In this document: piece after piece, positions 1 through 12,727 of the stretch
How positions within the stretch are numbered: the first letter of the stretch is position 1
How the letters are laid out: every line of letters starts with the position of its first letter
Assembly (NCBI RefSeq): GCF_025821665.1
Contig: NZ_JACKSJ010000056.1
Location: 32,180 to 96,179, forward strand
DNA: 64,000 nucleotides
From: [Mycobacterium] manitobense
GTDB lineage: Bacteria; Actinomycetota; Actinomycetes; Mycobacteriales; Mycobacteriaceae
Direction of reading: 5' to 3'
Program-made: the position numbers and the translations under genes
The notes under the pieces: generated by a model
Database searches by the model: none
Told to the model about the DNA's origin: nothing
Seen by the model: the letters and a program-made list of their open reading frames with translations, nothing else

Positions 1-2120
1 CACGCCTCGCCGAGGCGGGACAGGTCGTTGTTGATGTCCAGGACGATCGACGACACCCCGCGCAGTGCGCACTCCTCGATGAGCCGCCGGATCATCACCG
101 TCTTGCCGGAACCGGAGCCCGCGAAGATGGCGGTGTGCTTGCGCAGCGCCAGCAGATTCACCGTCAGCGCCGCTCCGGCGGCGTCGATCCCCAGCGGCAC
201 GTCGCCCGCCGATTCCTCGACCGCGGCATAGGTCGGCGTGCCCGGCCCGGTGGTGGCCGTGGTGGGCTGTGCCGCAACGGGTTCGGGAACCGGTGGCGGC
301 GGATCGCCGGTGAGGTCGCCGAACGCCTCGCGGAAGATCGTGATCCCGTGCGCGGGCCGGCGACGGCGCAGCCACTCGGGCAGGTCGGGATGGTTGTCGT
401 CGAAAAGGTCGCGCAGGGCGGCCAGGGTGCGCAGATCCTCCCGGCCGATCGGGATCGTGCGGGCGCCGGCCGCCTCGACCTCGGCGATCAGCGCCGCCGT
501 CTTGGCTCCGCCGGGCCACCGCGAACTGCGCAGCAGCAGGAGTTTGCGGCGGTCGGGGTCCGAGCTGATTCCCGTTGCCTCCCAGGCTTTGCGGACCCGG
601 TTCTGAACGGCGATGGCGTTCCCGTGCGCGATCGCGCGGAAGGCCCAGTGCCGCTCGTCGTCCGTCGCGTCGTCGAGGCTCTGCCGTAGCCGCCCGTGCA
701 GTACGACGTGCCGTCCGGGCGGCGGGTCGAGCCGGAAGGCCTGGCCCGCGTCGCCTCGCTCGGTGATCCACGCCTCCAGGCCGGCCGCGAGCAGGCCCGG
801 CATGGTGGTGTCCTCGCCGTCGGGGTCCAGTGCCGCCTCCACCACCGCCCCGCCGCGGTATTCGGCGAACCGGCGATCCAGCTCATGGGTGTCCGCGGCC
901 TGCCGTTCATCTCCCGCGGTCGCAGGCGCGGCCTCGGGGGTGTCGTCGTTGAGGTGGGCGAGTTCGGTCAGCGAGCCGCTCTGCAGGCAGGCGCGGACGT
1001 GGGCGTCGGCCCGCTGCAACAGCCGGCGCGGCGTGTACTGCGGAGCGTCGTCGAACGCGGACGGCAGGATCGGCCAGCTCGCGTAGGGCGGGTCGAAACG
1101 TGACACCGCGTATCCGGCCGCGAAGCGGCGCTCGAGGATCGACCGCCCGATCGCCGCGCTCGGCACCCGTTCCAGCACATGGGTTTCCCGGAACCGGTCG
1201 GGCACCGAGGCGGTGGCGCGTTCGCGGATGAGCTCCCACACGCTGGGCAGGCACGCCACCACCGGGACCGTGCGCCGCATCGCCTCCTTGATGGACATCA
1301 AGCCGTGCGCGACGTGTTCGAGATTCCGGTTGTCGGAGACGCTGCCCGGTGCATCGGTGCTTCCCGCCGACTGGGCGAGCAGCGTGTCGATCTGGTCGAT
1401 GCCGATCACGGCCGGCCCCGCGAGTGCGACCAGACGGGCGATGTCACGCACCGTCTCCTGCGGTGTCTTGCCCGGCCGGCGCAGACCCCAGGGCGCCCGG
1501 TCGTCTCCGCCGGAGTCGTCGGTCGACGTCAGATACGCCTCACCCATGTCCTGCAGCGACGGATCGGTGGCGCCGAGCAGGATCAGGGCACGCAGCGCAT
1601 GACGGCACTGCCGCACGGTGTCGCCGTGTGCCTTCGTGCAGGCGACCACGAACTCGTCGAGCATCTCCGGATCGAGGTCGTCACCGCGGACGACGTCGCG
1701 CCGCATGGCGCGACCGATCCTCGCAGGTGTGGACAGCTGCCACAGCAGGTCCTTGAGCTGGGTCTCCTCGACGCGGCCCGGCCTGCCGAGGCTCTCCAGG
1801 ATGCCGCCCCGCGCGGACTGCCAGAAGGTGGTGGCGTCGAGCAGCTCCACCATGAAGAAGAAGCCGCCGCCGGCCTGCACCCGCTCGCGGACCTGGCCCA
1901 GCAGATGGGTCTTGCCCGATCCGGCCCGTCCGCGGATGACGACGCCGAGCGGCGTGGCGTCGGCATAGCGAGCGACCTCGTCGAAGGCGGACATCACGTC
2001 CGCCAGCGCGTCCTCGTGCAGACCGCCGATGTGGGTGCTCTGGGAATGCCAGATGTCGTCGAGACTCATCACGGAGTTGAGCCGCAGCGCGCCGAGCGCC
2101 TCCCGGTGCTGTGTCTGCAT
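1..2120 (-). CDS. Double P-loop ATPase: AAA domain plus HerA/FtsK-like translocase domain (C-terminus off the window)
   Basis: Reading the minus strand from the ATG at 2120 gives 706 residues with no stop before the window edge, so the 3' end is missing. An N-terminal AAA-type domain has a Walker A GRAGSGKTH (about residues 64-72) and a Walker B PAVIGIDQID (about 235-244). A basic, Trp-rich middle region follows, then a Pro/Thr-rich linker (about 620-640). A second P-loop lies in the context IDAAGAALTVNLLA...FAGSGSGKTVMIRR (about 655-678), which has the layout of HerA/DUF87 and FtsK-like DNA translocases. The ATG overlaps the stop of the upstream winged-helix gene (TGATG), so the two are translationally coupled. 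A DNA-processing or defence ATPase is plausible. The exact function and the remaining neighbours cannot be seen. Confidence 0.8.
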   Translation of the reverse strand, partial: MQTQHREALGALRLNSVMSLDDIWHSQSTHIGGLHEDALADVMSAFDEVARYADATPLGVVIRGRAGSGKTHLLGQVRERVQAGGGFFFMVELLDATTFWQSARGGILESLGRPGRVEETQLKDLLWQLSTPARIGRAMRRDVVRGDDLDPEMLDEFVVACTKAHGDTVRQCRHALRALILLGATDPSLQDMGEAYLTSTDDSGGDDRAPWGLRRPGKTPQETVRDIARLVALAGPAVIGIDQIDTLLAQSAGSTDAPGSVSDNRNLEHVAHGLMSIKEAMRRTVPVVACLPSVWELIRERATASVPDRFRETHVLERVPSAAIGRSILERRFAAGYAVSRFDPPYASWPILPSAFDDAPQYTPRRLLQRADAHVRACLQSGSLTELAHLNDDTPEAAPATAGDERQAADTHELDRRFAEYRGGAVVEAALDPDGEDTTMPGLLAAGLEAWITERGDAGQAFRLDPPPGRHVVLHGRLRQSLDDATDDERHWAFRAIAHGNAIAVQNRVRKAWEATGISSDPDRRKLLLLRSSRWPGGAKTAALIAEVEAAGARTIPIGREDLRTLAALRDLFDDNHPDLPEWLRRRRPAHGITIFREAFGDLTGDPPPPVPEPVAAQPTTATTGPGTPTYAAVEESAGDVPLGIDAAGAALTVNLLALRKHTAIFAGSGSGKTVMIRRLIEECALRGVSSIVLDINNDLSRLGEA

Positions 2121-2734
2121 CAGGACTCGATCGCGATCAGATGGTTGTCCTCGTTGCCGATGCGCAGCGCCGCGGCCCGGTCGTCGTCGGTCAGCGCCTT
2201 GCGGTTCTCCTCGGGGATCAGGCTCACCCCGGGCTGCCGTTCGAGCCGCAGCAGTGCTGCGTCGAGCTCGTCACGCGGCACCTCGGTCAGGTGCCTGCGC
2301 AGCGCCGCGAGTCCCACCCAGCCGCCGGGCCGGCGCGACAGCTGCCGGTAGCTGCGGCGGACCCGGGTGTCGACGTCATCGGCCTGCGCCGGCCCGAACG
2401 CCTCGGCCAGCGAGAGACCGGTCCGCTCAAAATGCCGGTCGAGCGCCCTCATCAGCGTGTACAGCGCCCTGCCCTGGCCGGAGGGCCGGGCGGGCACGGC
2501 GGCTCCGAACAGCGATCGGCATGTGGCCCAACCGTCGTCGGTGAGCTCGAGCACCATCGGCCGGCCGGGGGTCACCTCGATCAGGCCACGCCGCTGCAGC
2601 CGGTTCCTGCTCGACTGGTCGAGCGCCGGGCCCAGGTTCTTGAGCTCCGGGTTGGGCACCGGCCGGCATTCGGACATCAGCACCAGGAGCACCGCCTGCT
2701 CGGTTCCGGTCAGCTCGTCGGGGGCCACGGTCAC
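2120..2734 (-). CDS. Winged-helix-like protein coupled to the double P-loop ATPase
   Basis: A 204-residue soluble protein starting at GTG 2734, with a purine-rich AAAGG about 10 nt upstream. Residues 10-75 look like a winged helix: 'TGTEQAVLLVLMSE', then 'NRLQRRGLIEV', then a wing-like 'VLELTDDGW'. The second half has further short helices and 'GVSLIPEENRKALTDDDRAA', which resembles another winged-helix or accessory domain. It overlaps the ATPase start by one base, so it is probably made in step with the ATPase and may load or regulate it. I do not recognise a named family. A role as a DNA-binding partner is inferred only from the fold pattern and the coupling. Confidence 0.75.
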   Translation of the reverse strand: MTVAPDELTGTEQAVLLVLMSECRPVPNPELKNLGPALDQSSRNRLQRRGLIEVTPGRPMVLELTDDGWATCRSLFGAAVPARPSGQGRALYTLMRALDRHFERTGLSLAEAFGPAQADDVDTRVRRSYRQLSRRPGGWVGLAALRRHLTEVPRDELDAALLRLERQPGVSLIPEENRKALTDDDRAAALRIGNEDNHLIAIES

Positions 2735-2868
2735 GTCCGCTCGCCTTTCTGCCGTCGTCTCGTGCGGGTACCGGCGACAGCGCCGAACGATTCACGCCCC
2801 ACCCGGATACCCCTCCACGGTGTCGTCTTCATTCTTGTCACACCCGCGGCGCGATGGCGAAGTGGAGG

Positions 2869-3459
2869 CTACGGCGCACCCGCGGGCACGTCGGTGTACT
2901 GCGGCGCGAAACCCTCGTCGGAGAAGCTGAATCCGCGCCCGCTGCGCTCGGAGAGGCACGAGATCCCGACGGCCTCCTGCACGTTGCACCGGAAACCGCC
3001 GACGGCGAGGATCCGGTTGAAGGGCAGCACGTTCGCCGGGCCCGGGTCCAGCCCGAACTCGGGCTGTTCCTGCGCGACGAATCGGGCGTCGCCGTCGCGT
3101 TCGACCACGACGGCCGTGGGCGCGGCCGGCTCGCCGGTGGCGTCGGGCACCGTCTCGGGTGCGCCGGTGATGCTCAGCGACCCCGAAGCGGCCTGGCAGC
3201 CGGCCCTCTCCCGCGCCACGATGGCGCACTGCCAGCGCCCCGACGGGGTGGTGAAGAAGTACCGGGTGCGGCCGTCCACCGGCGCCCCGAAGTAGAAGGC
3301 GTTGACCAGGTGTGCGTTGCTGGGCGGCGGCCCGGCCGGCGGTGGTGGCGCCGCTGTCGAGCTCGCAGCGGTTTCTTCGGTGGTGACGACGGTGTCGGCC
3401 GTGCAGCCCGCCATGGCGAGCGCCGCGAGGACCGTCGCGATCAGAGTTGTGGCACGCAT
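2869..3459 (-). CDS. Secreted lipoprotein, unknown function
   Basis: A 196-residue protein with an N-terminal signal peptide ending in the lipobox LAMAGC, so a cell-envelope lipoprotein is expected. After the lipid-anchored Cys comes a Thr/Ala/Pro-rich linker and then a compact domain with four cysteines (in WQCAIV, AGCQAA, FRCNVQ and ISCLSE), suggesting two disulfides. The ORF is open much further upstream, but the ATG at 3459 gives the only convincing signal sequence. It starts one base after the DUF72 stop codon, so it is the last gene of a three-gene HhH-GPD/DUF72/lipoprotein operon. Similar small mycobacterial lipoproteins are of unknown function. Confidence 0.85.
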   Translation of the reverse strand: MRATTLIATVLAALAMAGCTADTVVTTEETAASSTAAPPPPAGPPPSNAHLVNAFYFGAPVDGRTRYFFTTPSGRWQCAIVARERAGCQAASGSLSITGAPETVPDATGEPAAPTAVVVERDGDARFVAQEQPEFGLDPGPANVLPFNRILAVGGFRCNVQEAVGISCLSERSGRGFSFSDEGFAPQYTDVPAGAP

Positions 3460-3460
3460 G

Positions 3461-4234
3461 TCAGTGCCCCAGCGTGCCGGAAGCCGATTCCGGCGGCACG
3501 TCGGGGTGCCGTTCACGCAGCAGCTCCCGCAGCCTGCGGCCGTTGCGGACGGCGTGGCCGCCCAGGTCGTTGTTGAAGTAGACGACCACCCGCCTGCCCT
3601 CGCCCGCCCATCCGGCGATTCGGTCCGCCCACTGCCGCAGCGCGTCGTCCGAGTAGGACGCCGCATAGAGCGGGCCGTCGTCGGGGCCGTGCAGCCGCAC
3701 GTACACCCGGTCACTCGTCGCCTTCGGCACACACGGCATGCCGGGCCCGCTCATCACGACGTAGGCGGCGCGGTGGCGTTCCAGCAGCGCGAACACCGCG
3801 TCGTCGTTCCAGGACGGGTGGCGAAGCTCCATCGCGACCGGGATGCGGTCGGGCATCAGCGTCAGGAAGTGGCCGAGCCGGTCGTCGTCACGCGCGAGGC
3901 CGGGGTGCAGCTGGACCAGCAGCGCCTCGCTCTTGTCACCCAGCGCGGTCCAGCAGCGCTCGAACCGCTCGACCCACGGCTCCGGGGAGGCGAGCCTGCG
4001 GTAGTGGGTGAGCCCGCGGTGAGCCTTGACGGTCATCGTGAATCCGTCGGGCAGCCGTTGCCGCCAGCCCTCGAACGTGGCGTCGCGCGGCCACCGGTAG
4101 AAGCTGGCGTTCAGTTCGACGGTGTCGAATTCGGCGACGTAGTGCGCGAGCCGCTTGGCCACCGGCAGCTTCGGCGGGTACAGCACGCCGGCCCAGTGAT
4201 CGTAGGACCAGCCCGAGGTGCCGATCCGGATCAT
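3461..4234 (-). CDS. DUF72 family TIM-barrel protein
   Basis: A 257-residue protein opening with MIRIGTSGWSYDHW, the hallmark N-terminus of DUF72 (YecE-like) proteins. Later come 'DTVELNASFYRWP' and a C-terminal 'VYFNNDLGGHAVRNGRRL', which matches the conserved end of the family. The length is normal. The biochemical role of DUF72 is not established; a TIM-barrel fold is known for the family. Its ATG overlaps the stop of the upstream HhH-GPD gene (ATGA), and the lipoprotein gene follows one base after its stop, so the three are probably one transcript. Confidence 0.9.
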   Translation of the reverse strand: MIRIGTSGWSYDHWAGVLYPPKLPVAKRLAHYVAEFDTVELNASFYRWPRDATFEGWRQRLPDGFTMTVKAHRGLTHYRRLASPEPWVERFERCWTALGDKSEALLVQLHPGLARDDDRLGHFLTLMPDRIPVAMELRHPSWNDDAVFALLERHRAAYVVMSGPGMPCVPKATSDRVYVRLHGPDDGPLYAASYSDDALRQWADRIAGWAGEGRRVVVYFNNDLGGHAVRNGRRLRELLRERHPDVPPESASGTLGH

Positions 4235-4872
4235 CTACCGGCGATCTCGTCGCGCAGCGCGTCGTCGAGGGACACCCGCACCAGTGCGGCCGCCAGCGCG
4301 GCGTTGCGGCCGGATGCGAGCTCGCCGAGCCGCGCGGCGTCGGTGGGCAGCCCGAGTTCCTTTGCGGCGCCGCGGGCCCGCTCGTCGAAGTGGGGCCGCA
4401 CCCAGGTCCAGGTGTCCTGCACCTCGCGCAGGAAGATGTCGGCGCCGGTGTCGCCGATGCCCTTGAACTCCATCAGCAGCTTCTTCGCCGCTGCCACGTC
4501 GTGGCCGGCCGATTCGGCGAGGTTGCGCAGGTCACCGGAGTAGCCGTCGCGCACCGCGGTCGCCATGTCGGTGAGCCGGGTGGCCGAGCTCTCGTCGTAG
4601 CGGGCGTATCCCGCGTGGGCGAATGCGTCGATCATCTTCTGTCGCTTGGCCTCCAGCACCGTGTCGGGCGTCCGGATGCCCGCGGCGAACAGTTCGTGTC
4701 CCGCCCGCATCGCGATGGTGGCGTCGATCGGCTTGCTGGCCAGCATGCACAGTGTCAGCAGCTGGAACAGCGGCATCGGCGTGTCCTTGAGGTGGACACC
4801 GGCCTCTTCGGCGTACGTGGTGCCCGCGCGGTCCAGCAGTCGGTGGACCAGCTGATCTGGCTTCGCTCCCAT
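4231..4872 (-). CDS. HhH-GPD endonuclease III-like DNA glycosylase
   Basis: A 213-residue all-helical protein. The helix-hairpin-helix segment 'EFKGIGDTGADIFLREV' (about residues 140-156) and the N-terminal 'PLFQLLTLCMLASKPID' fit the endonuclease III/HhH-GPD superfamily. No C-terminal iron-sulfur cluster cysteines are present, so this is the cluster-less, shorter type. It is expected to excise or probe damaged bases in the cytoplasm; the substrate is unknown. First gene of the operon that continues with DUF72 (4-base ATGA overlap). Confidence 0.75.
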   Translation of the reverse strand: MGAKPDQLVHRLLDRAGTTYAEEAGVHLKDTPMPLFQLLTLCMLASKPIDATIAMRAGHELFAAGIRTPDTVLEAKRQKMIDAFAHAGYARYDESSATRLTDMATAVRDGYSGDLRNLAESAGHDVAAAKKLLMEFKGIGDTGADIFLREVQDTWTWVRPHFDERARGAAKELGLPTDAARLGELASGRNAALAAALVRVSLDDALRDEIAGR

Positions 4873-4911
4873 CAGGACCGGCTTACCCGTCGGCCGTGTC
4901 GGGAAACGTCC

Positions 4912-5244
4912 TCACTTGGGTGGCAGGCTCGCGGCGTAGCCCGCGCCGCGGCGCACCCACGACTGGAGCTGGCGCATGGTCTTGATGCCGTCGTCGCCGA
5001 CCCGAAGCCAGCCGCGGGTCTCGCGGCCTGCCATCACCATCGGTGCGACGTGGTCACGCTGCAGCAGCCGGTCGGTCTCCTCCGGCGGGACGCGCACCAT
5101 CAGGCCGCCTCTCCCACTGGCCGCCACGGCCATGTTGCCGTTGATCAGGAATGCCAGGCCGCCGAACATCCGCTTCTCGTCGACGCCCGGCTCGGCGGCG
5201 AGCAGTTCCCGGATGCGGTCGGCCAGTTCGGTGTCGTAGGCCAC
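4912..5244 (-). CDS. TfoX N-terminal domain protein
   Basis: A 110-residue protein: 'ELADRIRELLAAEPGVDEKRMFGGLAFLINGNMAV' is the typical TfoX/Sxy N-terminal domain. It is followed by 'RETRGWLRVGDDGIKTMRQLQSWV'. It lacks the C-terminal TfoX domain of competence regulators. Stand-alone TfoX_N proteins are common in actinobacteria and have no assigned function, so competence control should not be assumed. It lies 22 bases after the LLM oxidoreductase stop on the same strand and may be cotranscribed with it. Confidence 0.85.
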   Translation of the reverse strand: MAYDTELADRIRELLAAEPGVDEKRMFGGLAFLINGNMAVAASGRGGLMVRVPPEETDRLLQRDHVAPMVMAGRETRGWLRVGDDGIKTMRQLQSWVRRGAGYAASLPPK

Positions 5245-5266
5245 GCCATGACGGTAACGCGATTCG

Positions 5267-6307
5267 TCATCGTGAGTCGGCAGGCGACCACCCGAGCCGG
5301 GGCCCCAGGTGCTCGGCGAGGTCGCCGATGATCTGGGCGTAGTCGTCGGGCCGGAAGGTGAAGGGCAGCGCGAACGCCACCTCGTCGGCGCGCTGGAACC
5401 CGGCGTGCGCGAACAGGCGGTCCGCGAGTTCGTCGGAGGTGCCGACGAGGTCGGGGGAGAACAGCATGCCGCGCGGCCCCTGCGGAGCCCTGGTCCGTTC
5501 GAGGCGGCCCGCGGCGTACTCCCGGTAGCGCCGCACCTGATCGTCGGTGGCGGAGTCGGTGGGGACTACCACCAGACCCTGTGACACCCTTGCCCGTTCG
5601 GGAATTGGGTGATGTGCCCGGTACGCGTCGATCTGCTGGCCCTGGATGGTGGCGAAGTCGCGCGACTCGGTGCCCCCGGAGATGTCCTGCGTGCTCACCA
5701 CCGAGCTGGTGAGGTAGTTGATGCCCTGTTCGGCCGCCCAGATCGCCGAGGACAGCCCGCCGCCGTACCAGACGCGGTCGGCCAGGCCGGGGGAGTGCGG
5801 CTGGATGTGGTCGGTGAACTGTTCGATGCCGACGGTGCCTGCGAAGTCGCTGACCGGTTCACCGCGCAGCGCCCGAAGCAGCCGCAGCACGCGCTCCTTC
5901 GAGAAGTCCTGCAAGTCATGCGATTCCGGGTACAGCGCGGTCTTGTAGTGGTCGTACTGCATCGGGGTGCCGACCGAGACGCCCGGGTTGATGCGGCCAC
6001 CCGACAGCAGGTCGACGGTGGCGAGGTCCTCGGCGAGCCGGAACGGGTTCTCCAGCCCGAGCGGGATCACCGCCGTGCCGAGCTCGATGCGGCGGGTGCG
6101 CTGGGTGGCGGCCGCCATGATCGCCACGGGTGAGGAGATCCCGGGCTGAAGGTGCCTGCAGCGCAGCCACACGCTGTCGAAGCCGAGCGCCTCGGCCCGC
6201 TCGATCACCTCGAGGGTCTCCTCGATGCCGGGTCGCGGGTCGGCGGCGTCGAAACGGCCGATGGTCAGGAAGCCGAGCTTGCGCAACGGCTCTCCACGTC
6301 GTGGCAT
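5267..6307 (-). CDS. LLM class flavin-dependent oxidoreductase
   Basis: A 346-residue luciferase-like monooxygenase-fold protein. It begins 'LGFLTIGRFDAADP' and has 'AEALGFDSVWLRCRHLQPG', 'RTRRIELGTAVIPLGLENPFRLAEDLATVDLLSGGR' and 'PGVSVGTP', the usual flavin-pocket and barrel signatures of the LLM family. The substrate is unknown; mycobacterial members use FMN or F420. It starts 76 bases downstream of the Lon stop, beyond a strong hairpin at 6328-6374, so it probably has its own promoter. TfoX_N follows. Confidence 0.9.
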   Translation of the reverse strand: MPRRGEPLRKLGFLTIGRFDAADPRPGIEETLEVIERAEALGFDSVWLRCRHLQPGISSPVAIMAAATQRTRRIELGTAVIPLGLENPFRLAEDLATVDLLSGGRINPGVSVGTPMQYDHYKTALYPESHDLQDFSKERVLRLLRALRGEPVSDFAGTVGIEQFTDHIQPHSPGLADRVWYGGGLSSAIWAAEQGINYLTSSVVSTQDISGGTESRDFATIQGQQIDAYRAHHPIPERARVSQGLVVVPTDSATDDQVRRYREYAAGRLERTRAPQGPRGMLFSPDLVGTSDELADRLFAHAGFQRADEVAFALPFTFRPDDYAQIIGDLAEHLGPRLGWSPADSR

Positions 6308-6327
6308 GTGGCTCCTTCACCTCGATT

Positions 6328-6374
6328 TCTGCACCAGGGCTGCGATCGGCGATCGATCACAGCCCTGGTGCAGA
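6328..6374 (-). terminator. Perfect 15-bp hairpin downstream of lon
   Basis: The arms TCTGCACCAGGGCTG (6328-6342) and CAGCCCTGGTGCAGA (6360-6374) are exactly complementary. The 17-nt loop contains further GATCG self-complementarity. It begins 10 bases after the lon stop codon on the minus strand. No U-tract follows, as is common for mycobacterial terminators. It also separates lon from the LLM gene. Confidence 0.75.
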
Positions 6375-6383
6375 TCTCGCGAA

Positions 6384-8714
<2,331 letters not shown>

Positions 8715-8862
8715 CCATCCTCCAAAGTTGAACCTGATGCGCTCAACCCTGTCGGCGGTCGCTTTGTTCCCCGCACCGATCCCGTTCACTCTGCGCGTAC
8801 GGCGCCAAACTGCGAGTGGCAGCCGCCCTCAGCGCAGAGTCGACGCCGGGACGCACACAGAC

Positions 8863-8897
8863 AGGGAGCCTGCCGCGGGGGTGACGGCAGGCTCCCT
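8863..8897 (-). terminator. Perfect 13-bp hairpin downstream of the antigen 85 gene
   Basis: The arms AGGGAGCCTGCCG (8863-8875) and CGGCAGGCTCCCT (8885-8897) are exactly complementary around a 9-nt loop. It lies 28 bases beyond the stop of the antigen 85 gene on the minus strand and about 150 bases before the lon start. No U-tract is seen. The rest of the 8715-8925 gap shows no gene. Confidence 0.75.
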
Positions 8898-8925
8898 GGT
8901 GTACGGGTGGATCTATCCGCTGGTG

Positions 8926-10005
<1,080 letters not shown>

Positions 10006-10059
10006 TCACCAGTCACACTGGTACCAACACTCGCATGCGTTGTCGCGGTTGGCTAACGA

Positions 10060-11319
10060 TTACGCGTCGGGCTCGAGACCTTCGCCGCCGATCGGAACGG
10101 GCCGCATGCGGCGCAGCTGGGTGACGTGCCGGGGCGTCAGCTCCGCCATCGACGTCACGCCGAGCAGCCGCATCGTGCGGCTCACCTGGTCGGCGAGGAT
10201 GTCGACGGCACGCTGCACTCCCGCCTCACCGCCGGCCATCAGGCCGTACAGATACGCCCGGCCGACGAGGGTGAACCGGGCGCCGAGCGCGAACGCCGCG
10301 ACGATGTCGGCGCCGGACATGATGCCCGTGTCGACCAGGATCTCCGCATCCGCCCCGAGTTCACGCGCCACCACCGGCAGCAGATGGAACGGCACCGGCG
10401 CCCGATCGAGCTGACGCCCGCCGTGATTCGACAGCAACACGCCGTCGACACCGAGCTCGACGACCGCCCTGGCGTCCTCGAGCGTCTGAATTCCCTTGAC
10501 CACCAACTTGTTCGGCCACTGCTGCTTGATCCATGCGAGGTCGTCGAACGTGACGGTCGGGTCGAACATCGAGTCGAGGTACTCCGCCACCGTCCCGGGC
10601 CAGCGATCCAGCGACGCGAACGACAGCGGCTCGGTGGTCAGCAGGTCGAACCACCAGCGCGGCCGCGGTATCGCGTCGAGCACGGTGCGCAGCGTGAGCG
10701 TCGGCGGAATGGACATGCCGTTGCGGGTGTCACGCAGCCGCGCGCCGGCCACCGGCACGTCCACCGTCACCAGCAGGGTGTCGAAGCCGGCCGCGGCGGC
10801 CCGCTCCACGAGGGCCATCGACCGTTCCCGGTCCTTCCACATGTATAGCTGGAACCAGTTGCGGCCGTTCGGGTTCGCGGCCTTCACGTCCTCGATCGAG
10901 CTGGTGCCCAGCGTCGAGAGGGAGAACGGGATGCCTGCGCGGGCGGCGACGTGGGCCCCGGCCACCTCGCCCTCGGTGTGCATCAGCCGGGTGAAGCCGG
11001 TCGGCGCGATGCCGAACGGCAGCGCCGACGACGCACCCATGATGTCGGCGGAGGTGTCGATGGTCTCGACGTTGCGCAGGATCGTCGGGTGGAACTCGAC
11101 GTCGCGGAACGCCTGCCGCGCGCGGCCCAGTGACAGCTCCTCCTCCGCCGCGCCGTCGGTGTAGTCGAAAGCGGCCCGGGGCGTGCGGCGCTTCGCGATC
11201 CACCGCAGGTCGTCGATCGTCAGCGCGCGGTCGAGGCGTCGCTTCGTCGCGTCGAGCTGCGGCTTGCGAAATCCGATCAGCGGGGCGAGTTCGGCCGGCC
11301 TGGGGATGTGCCGCTTCAT
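10060..11319 (-). CDS. lldD: FMN-dependent L-lactate dehydrogenase (quinone)
   Basis: A 419-residue alpha-hydroxyacid oxidase-family protein. Visible features are the FMN-binding [18 protein letters not shown], '[13 protein letters not shown]', Lys275 in LVVKGIQ, and the catalytic SNHGGRQLD with His299 and Arg302. Length and motifs fit LldD, which oxidises lactate to pyruvate with electrons passed to the quinone pool at the membrane. It follows the MscS-cNMP channel gene by 7 bases on the same strand, so it is the third gene of the cyclase/channel/lldD unit. Recognised as the LldD2 (Rv1872c) type from its place near the bfr/glnA3-like cluster; the link of lactate metabolism to a channel is unexplained. 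Confidence 0.92.
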   Translation of the reverse strand: MKRHIPRPAELAPLIGFRKPQLDATKRRLDRALTIDDLRWIAKRRTPRAAFDYTDGAAEEELSLGRARQAFRDVEFHPTILRNVETIDTSADIMGASSALPFGIAPTGFTRLMHTEGEVAGAHVAARAGIPFSLSTLGTSSIEDVKAANPNGRNWFQLYMWKDRERSMALVERAAAAGFDTLLVTVDVPVAGARLRDTRNGMSIPPTLTLRTVLDAIPRPRWWFDLLTTEPLSFASLDRWPGTVAEYLDSMFDPTVTFDDLAWIKQQWPNKLVVKGIQTLEDARAVVELGVDGVLLSNHGGRQLDRAPVPFHLLPVVARELGADAEILVDTGIMSGADIVAAFALGARFTLVGRAYLYGLMAGGEAGVQRAVDILADQVSRTMRLLGVTSMAELTPRHVTQLRRMRPVPIGGEGLEPDA

Positions 11320-11326
11320 CGCATGC

Positions 11327-12727
11327 CTACTTCTCCGCGGCGGCCAGCGCGCGCCGCAGGCTTGCCCGCCGCTCCTCGATCGCGCGGCCGATCTCCTGCA
11401 GCAGCATCGGCTTTCGCGCCACGAGTTCTTCGATGTGCTCGCGGTCGACCTGAAGCACGGTCACCTCCTCGAGTGCGTACGCGGCGGCGGTCACGGGCTC
11501 GCGGGTGAGCGTGGTCTGCCCGAGGAACTCGCCTGCCTCCAGGGTACGGATGGGGATCGCGCCGCCGTCGTCGTCGGTGGCCACCAGCTTGACCCTGCCG
11601 TTGACGATGAACGTCATCCGCTTGGGCACCTGGCCCGCGACCTGGAGGTACTCGTCGGTGCCGAAACGGATCAGCCGGGCATGGGCGAGCAGGTCCTCCT
11701 GATCGGACTGATTCAGCCGCAGGGTCGGCGCGATGATCCGCACCGAGCGCTGCATCCGGTCCGGTGTGCCGAACTCGTCCTCGGCCTCGTCGAGGTGCAG
11801 GCCCTCGCGCCGCGCCGCGTACCAGACCCAGCTCAGGAAACGCGATCTGGCGGCGAAGTCGTCGGCGGGAGAACGCAGCGGGATGTCGGTGGTGTACTGC
11901 AGGCTGCCCGACCGCACGCTCTTCGGGGTGGCGCCCGGTCGCAGTTGCGGCAGCGCCACCGCAACCCGGTTGAGCATGCCGCAGACGTCGTCGGGTGGGT
12001 CGTCGACGGAGAAGACGGTGGTGACCGACAGCGAGTGGGCCCCCGGCGGTCTGCTGAAGTTCGTGAACGACGCCGCGGCGAGCACCGAGTTCGGGATGAT
12101 CTGGGTGCCGCCGCCGGTGTCGATGTGCGTCGCGCGCCAATTCACCTCGATCACGCGGCCCTTGGCCGATGGCGTCTGGATCCAGTCGCCGAGCTGGAAC
12201 GGCTGCTCGAACAGCACCAGCAGCCCCGAGATGATCTGGCCGACCGAGTTCTGCAGCGCCAGCCCGAGCACGATGGACGAGACACCCAGCGCGGTGAACA
12301 GCCCACCCACGTTGGCGCCCCAGATGTAGGCCAGGATGAGGCCGGCGCCGATCGCGATCAGCGCGAAGCGCGCCACGTCGAGGAAGATCGACGGAATCCG
12401 TTTGCGCCAGGTGCCTTCCGGCGCGCCCTGGAACAGGGTGGCGCTCAACCCGGACAGCAGGAGCACCAGCACCACGACGCCGAACACCGTCGCGACGATG
12501 CGCACCGGGGTGGTCTCGCCGGAGATCTGCATGGCGCCCACCAACAGGATCAGCAGGGCACCGAGCGGCAGGATGTAGTTGCGCAGCACGTGCACGGGTC
12601 CGGCCAGGAAGCTGTTGCGGCGGCGCAGCGCGTTGTGGATCTCGGTGAGCAGCACCAGGGCGACCGGGAAACCGATCGCGATGCCCAGCGCCCAGTAGAA
12701 CCACGGCTCGGCCAGGATGCTGGTCAC
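11327..12727 (-). CDS. MscS-type mechanosensitive channel with C-terminal cyclic-nucleotide-binding domain
   Basis: A 466-residue membrane protein. About four hydrophobic helices span residues 8-170, followed by the MscS pore-lining and beta domain ('[23 protein letters not shown]', '[20 protein letters not shown]', '[16 protein letters not shown]'). A C-terminal cNMP-binding jelly roll (about 335-445) contains '[11 protein letters not shown]', '[16 protein letters not shown]' and '[12 protein letters not shown]'. The combination is that of the mycobacterial Rv2434c-like channels. The GTG start overlaps the cyclase stop (GTGA), so it is translationally coupled to a cyclase-fold sensor. Ligand-gated osmotic or ion flux control is inferred from the domains. 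Confidence 0.9.
   Translation of the reverse strand: MTSILAEPWFYWALGIAIGFPVALVLLTEIHNALRRRNSFLAGPVHVLRNYILPLGALLILLVGAMQISGETTPVRIVATVFGVVVLVLLLSGLSATLFQGAPEGTWRKRIPSIFLDVARFALIAIGAGLILAYIWGANVGGLFTALGVSSIVLGLALQNSVGQIISGLLVLFEQPFQLGDWIQTPSAKGRVIEVNWRATHIDTGGGTQIIPNSVLAAASFTNFSRPPGAHSLSVTTVFSVDDPPDDVCGMLNRVAVALPQLRPGATPKSVRSGSLQYTTDIPLRSPADDFAARSRFLSWVWYAARREGLHLDEAEDEFGTPDRMQRSVRIIAPTLRLNQSDQEDLLAHARLIRFGTDEYLQVAGQVPKRMTFIVNGRVKLVATDDDGGAIPIRTLEAGEFLGQTTLTREPVTAAAYALEEVTVLQVDREHIEELVARKPMLLQEIGRAIEERRASLRRALAAAEK

Noticed and set aside
1179..2351. A 390-codon plus-strand open frame
   Set aside because: It is antisense to the double P-loop ATPase, whose minus-strand reading has two P-loops and a Walker B.
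11316..12704. A 462-codon minus-strand frame overlapping the MscS gene
   Set aside because: Arg/Pro/Gly-rich frameshadow; the frame ending at 11327 has clear MscS and cNMP domains.
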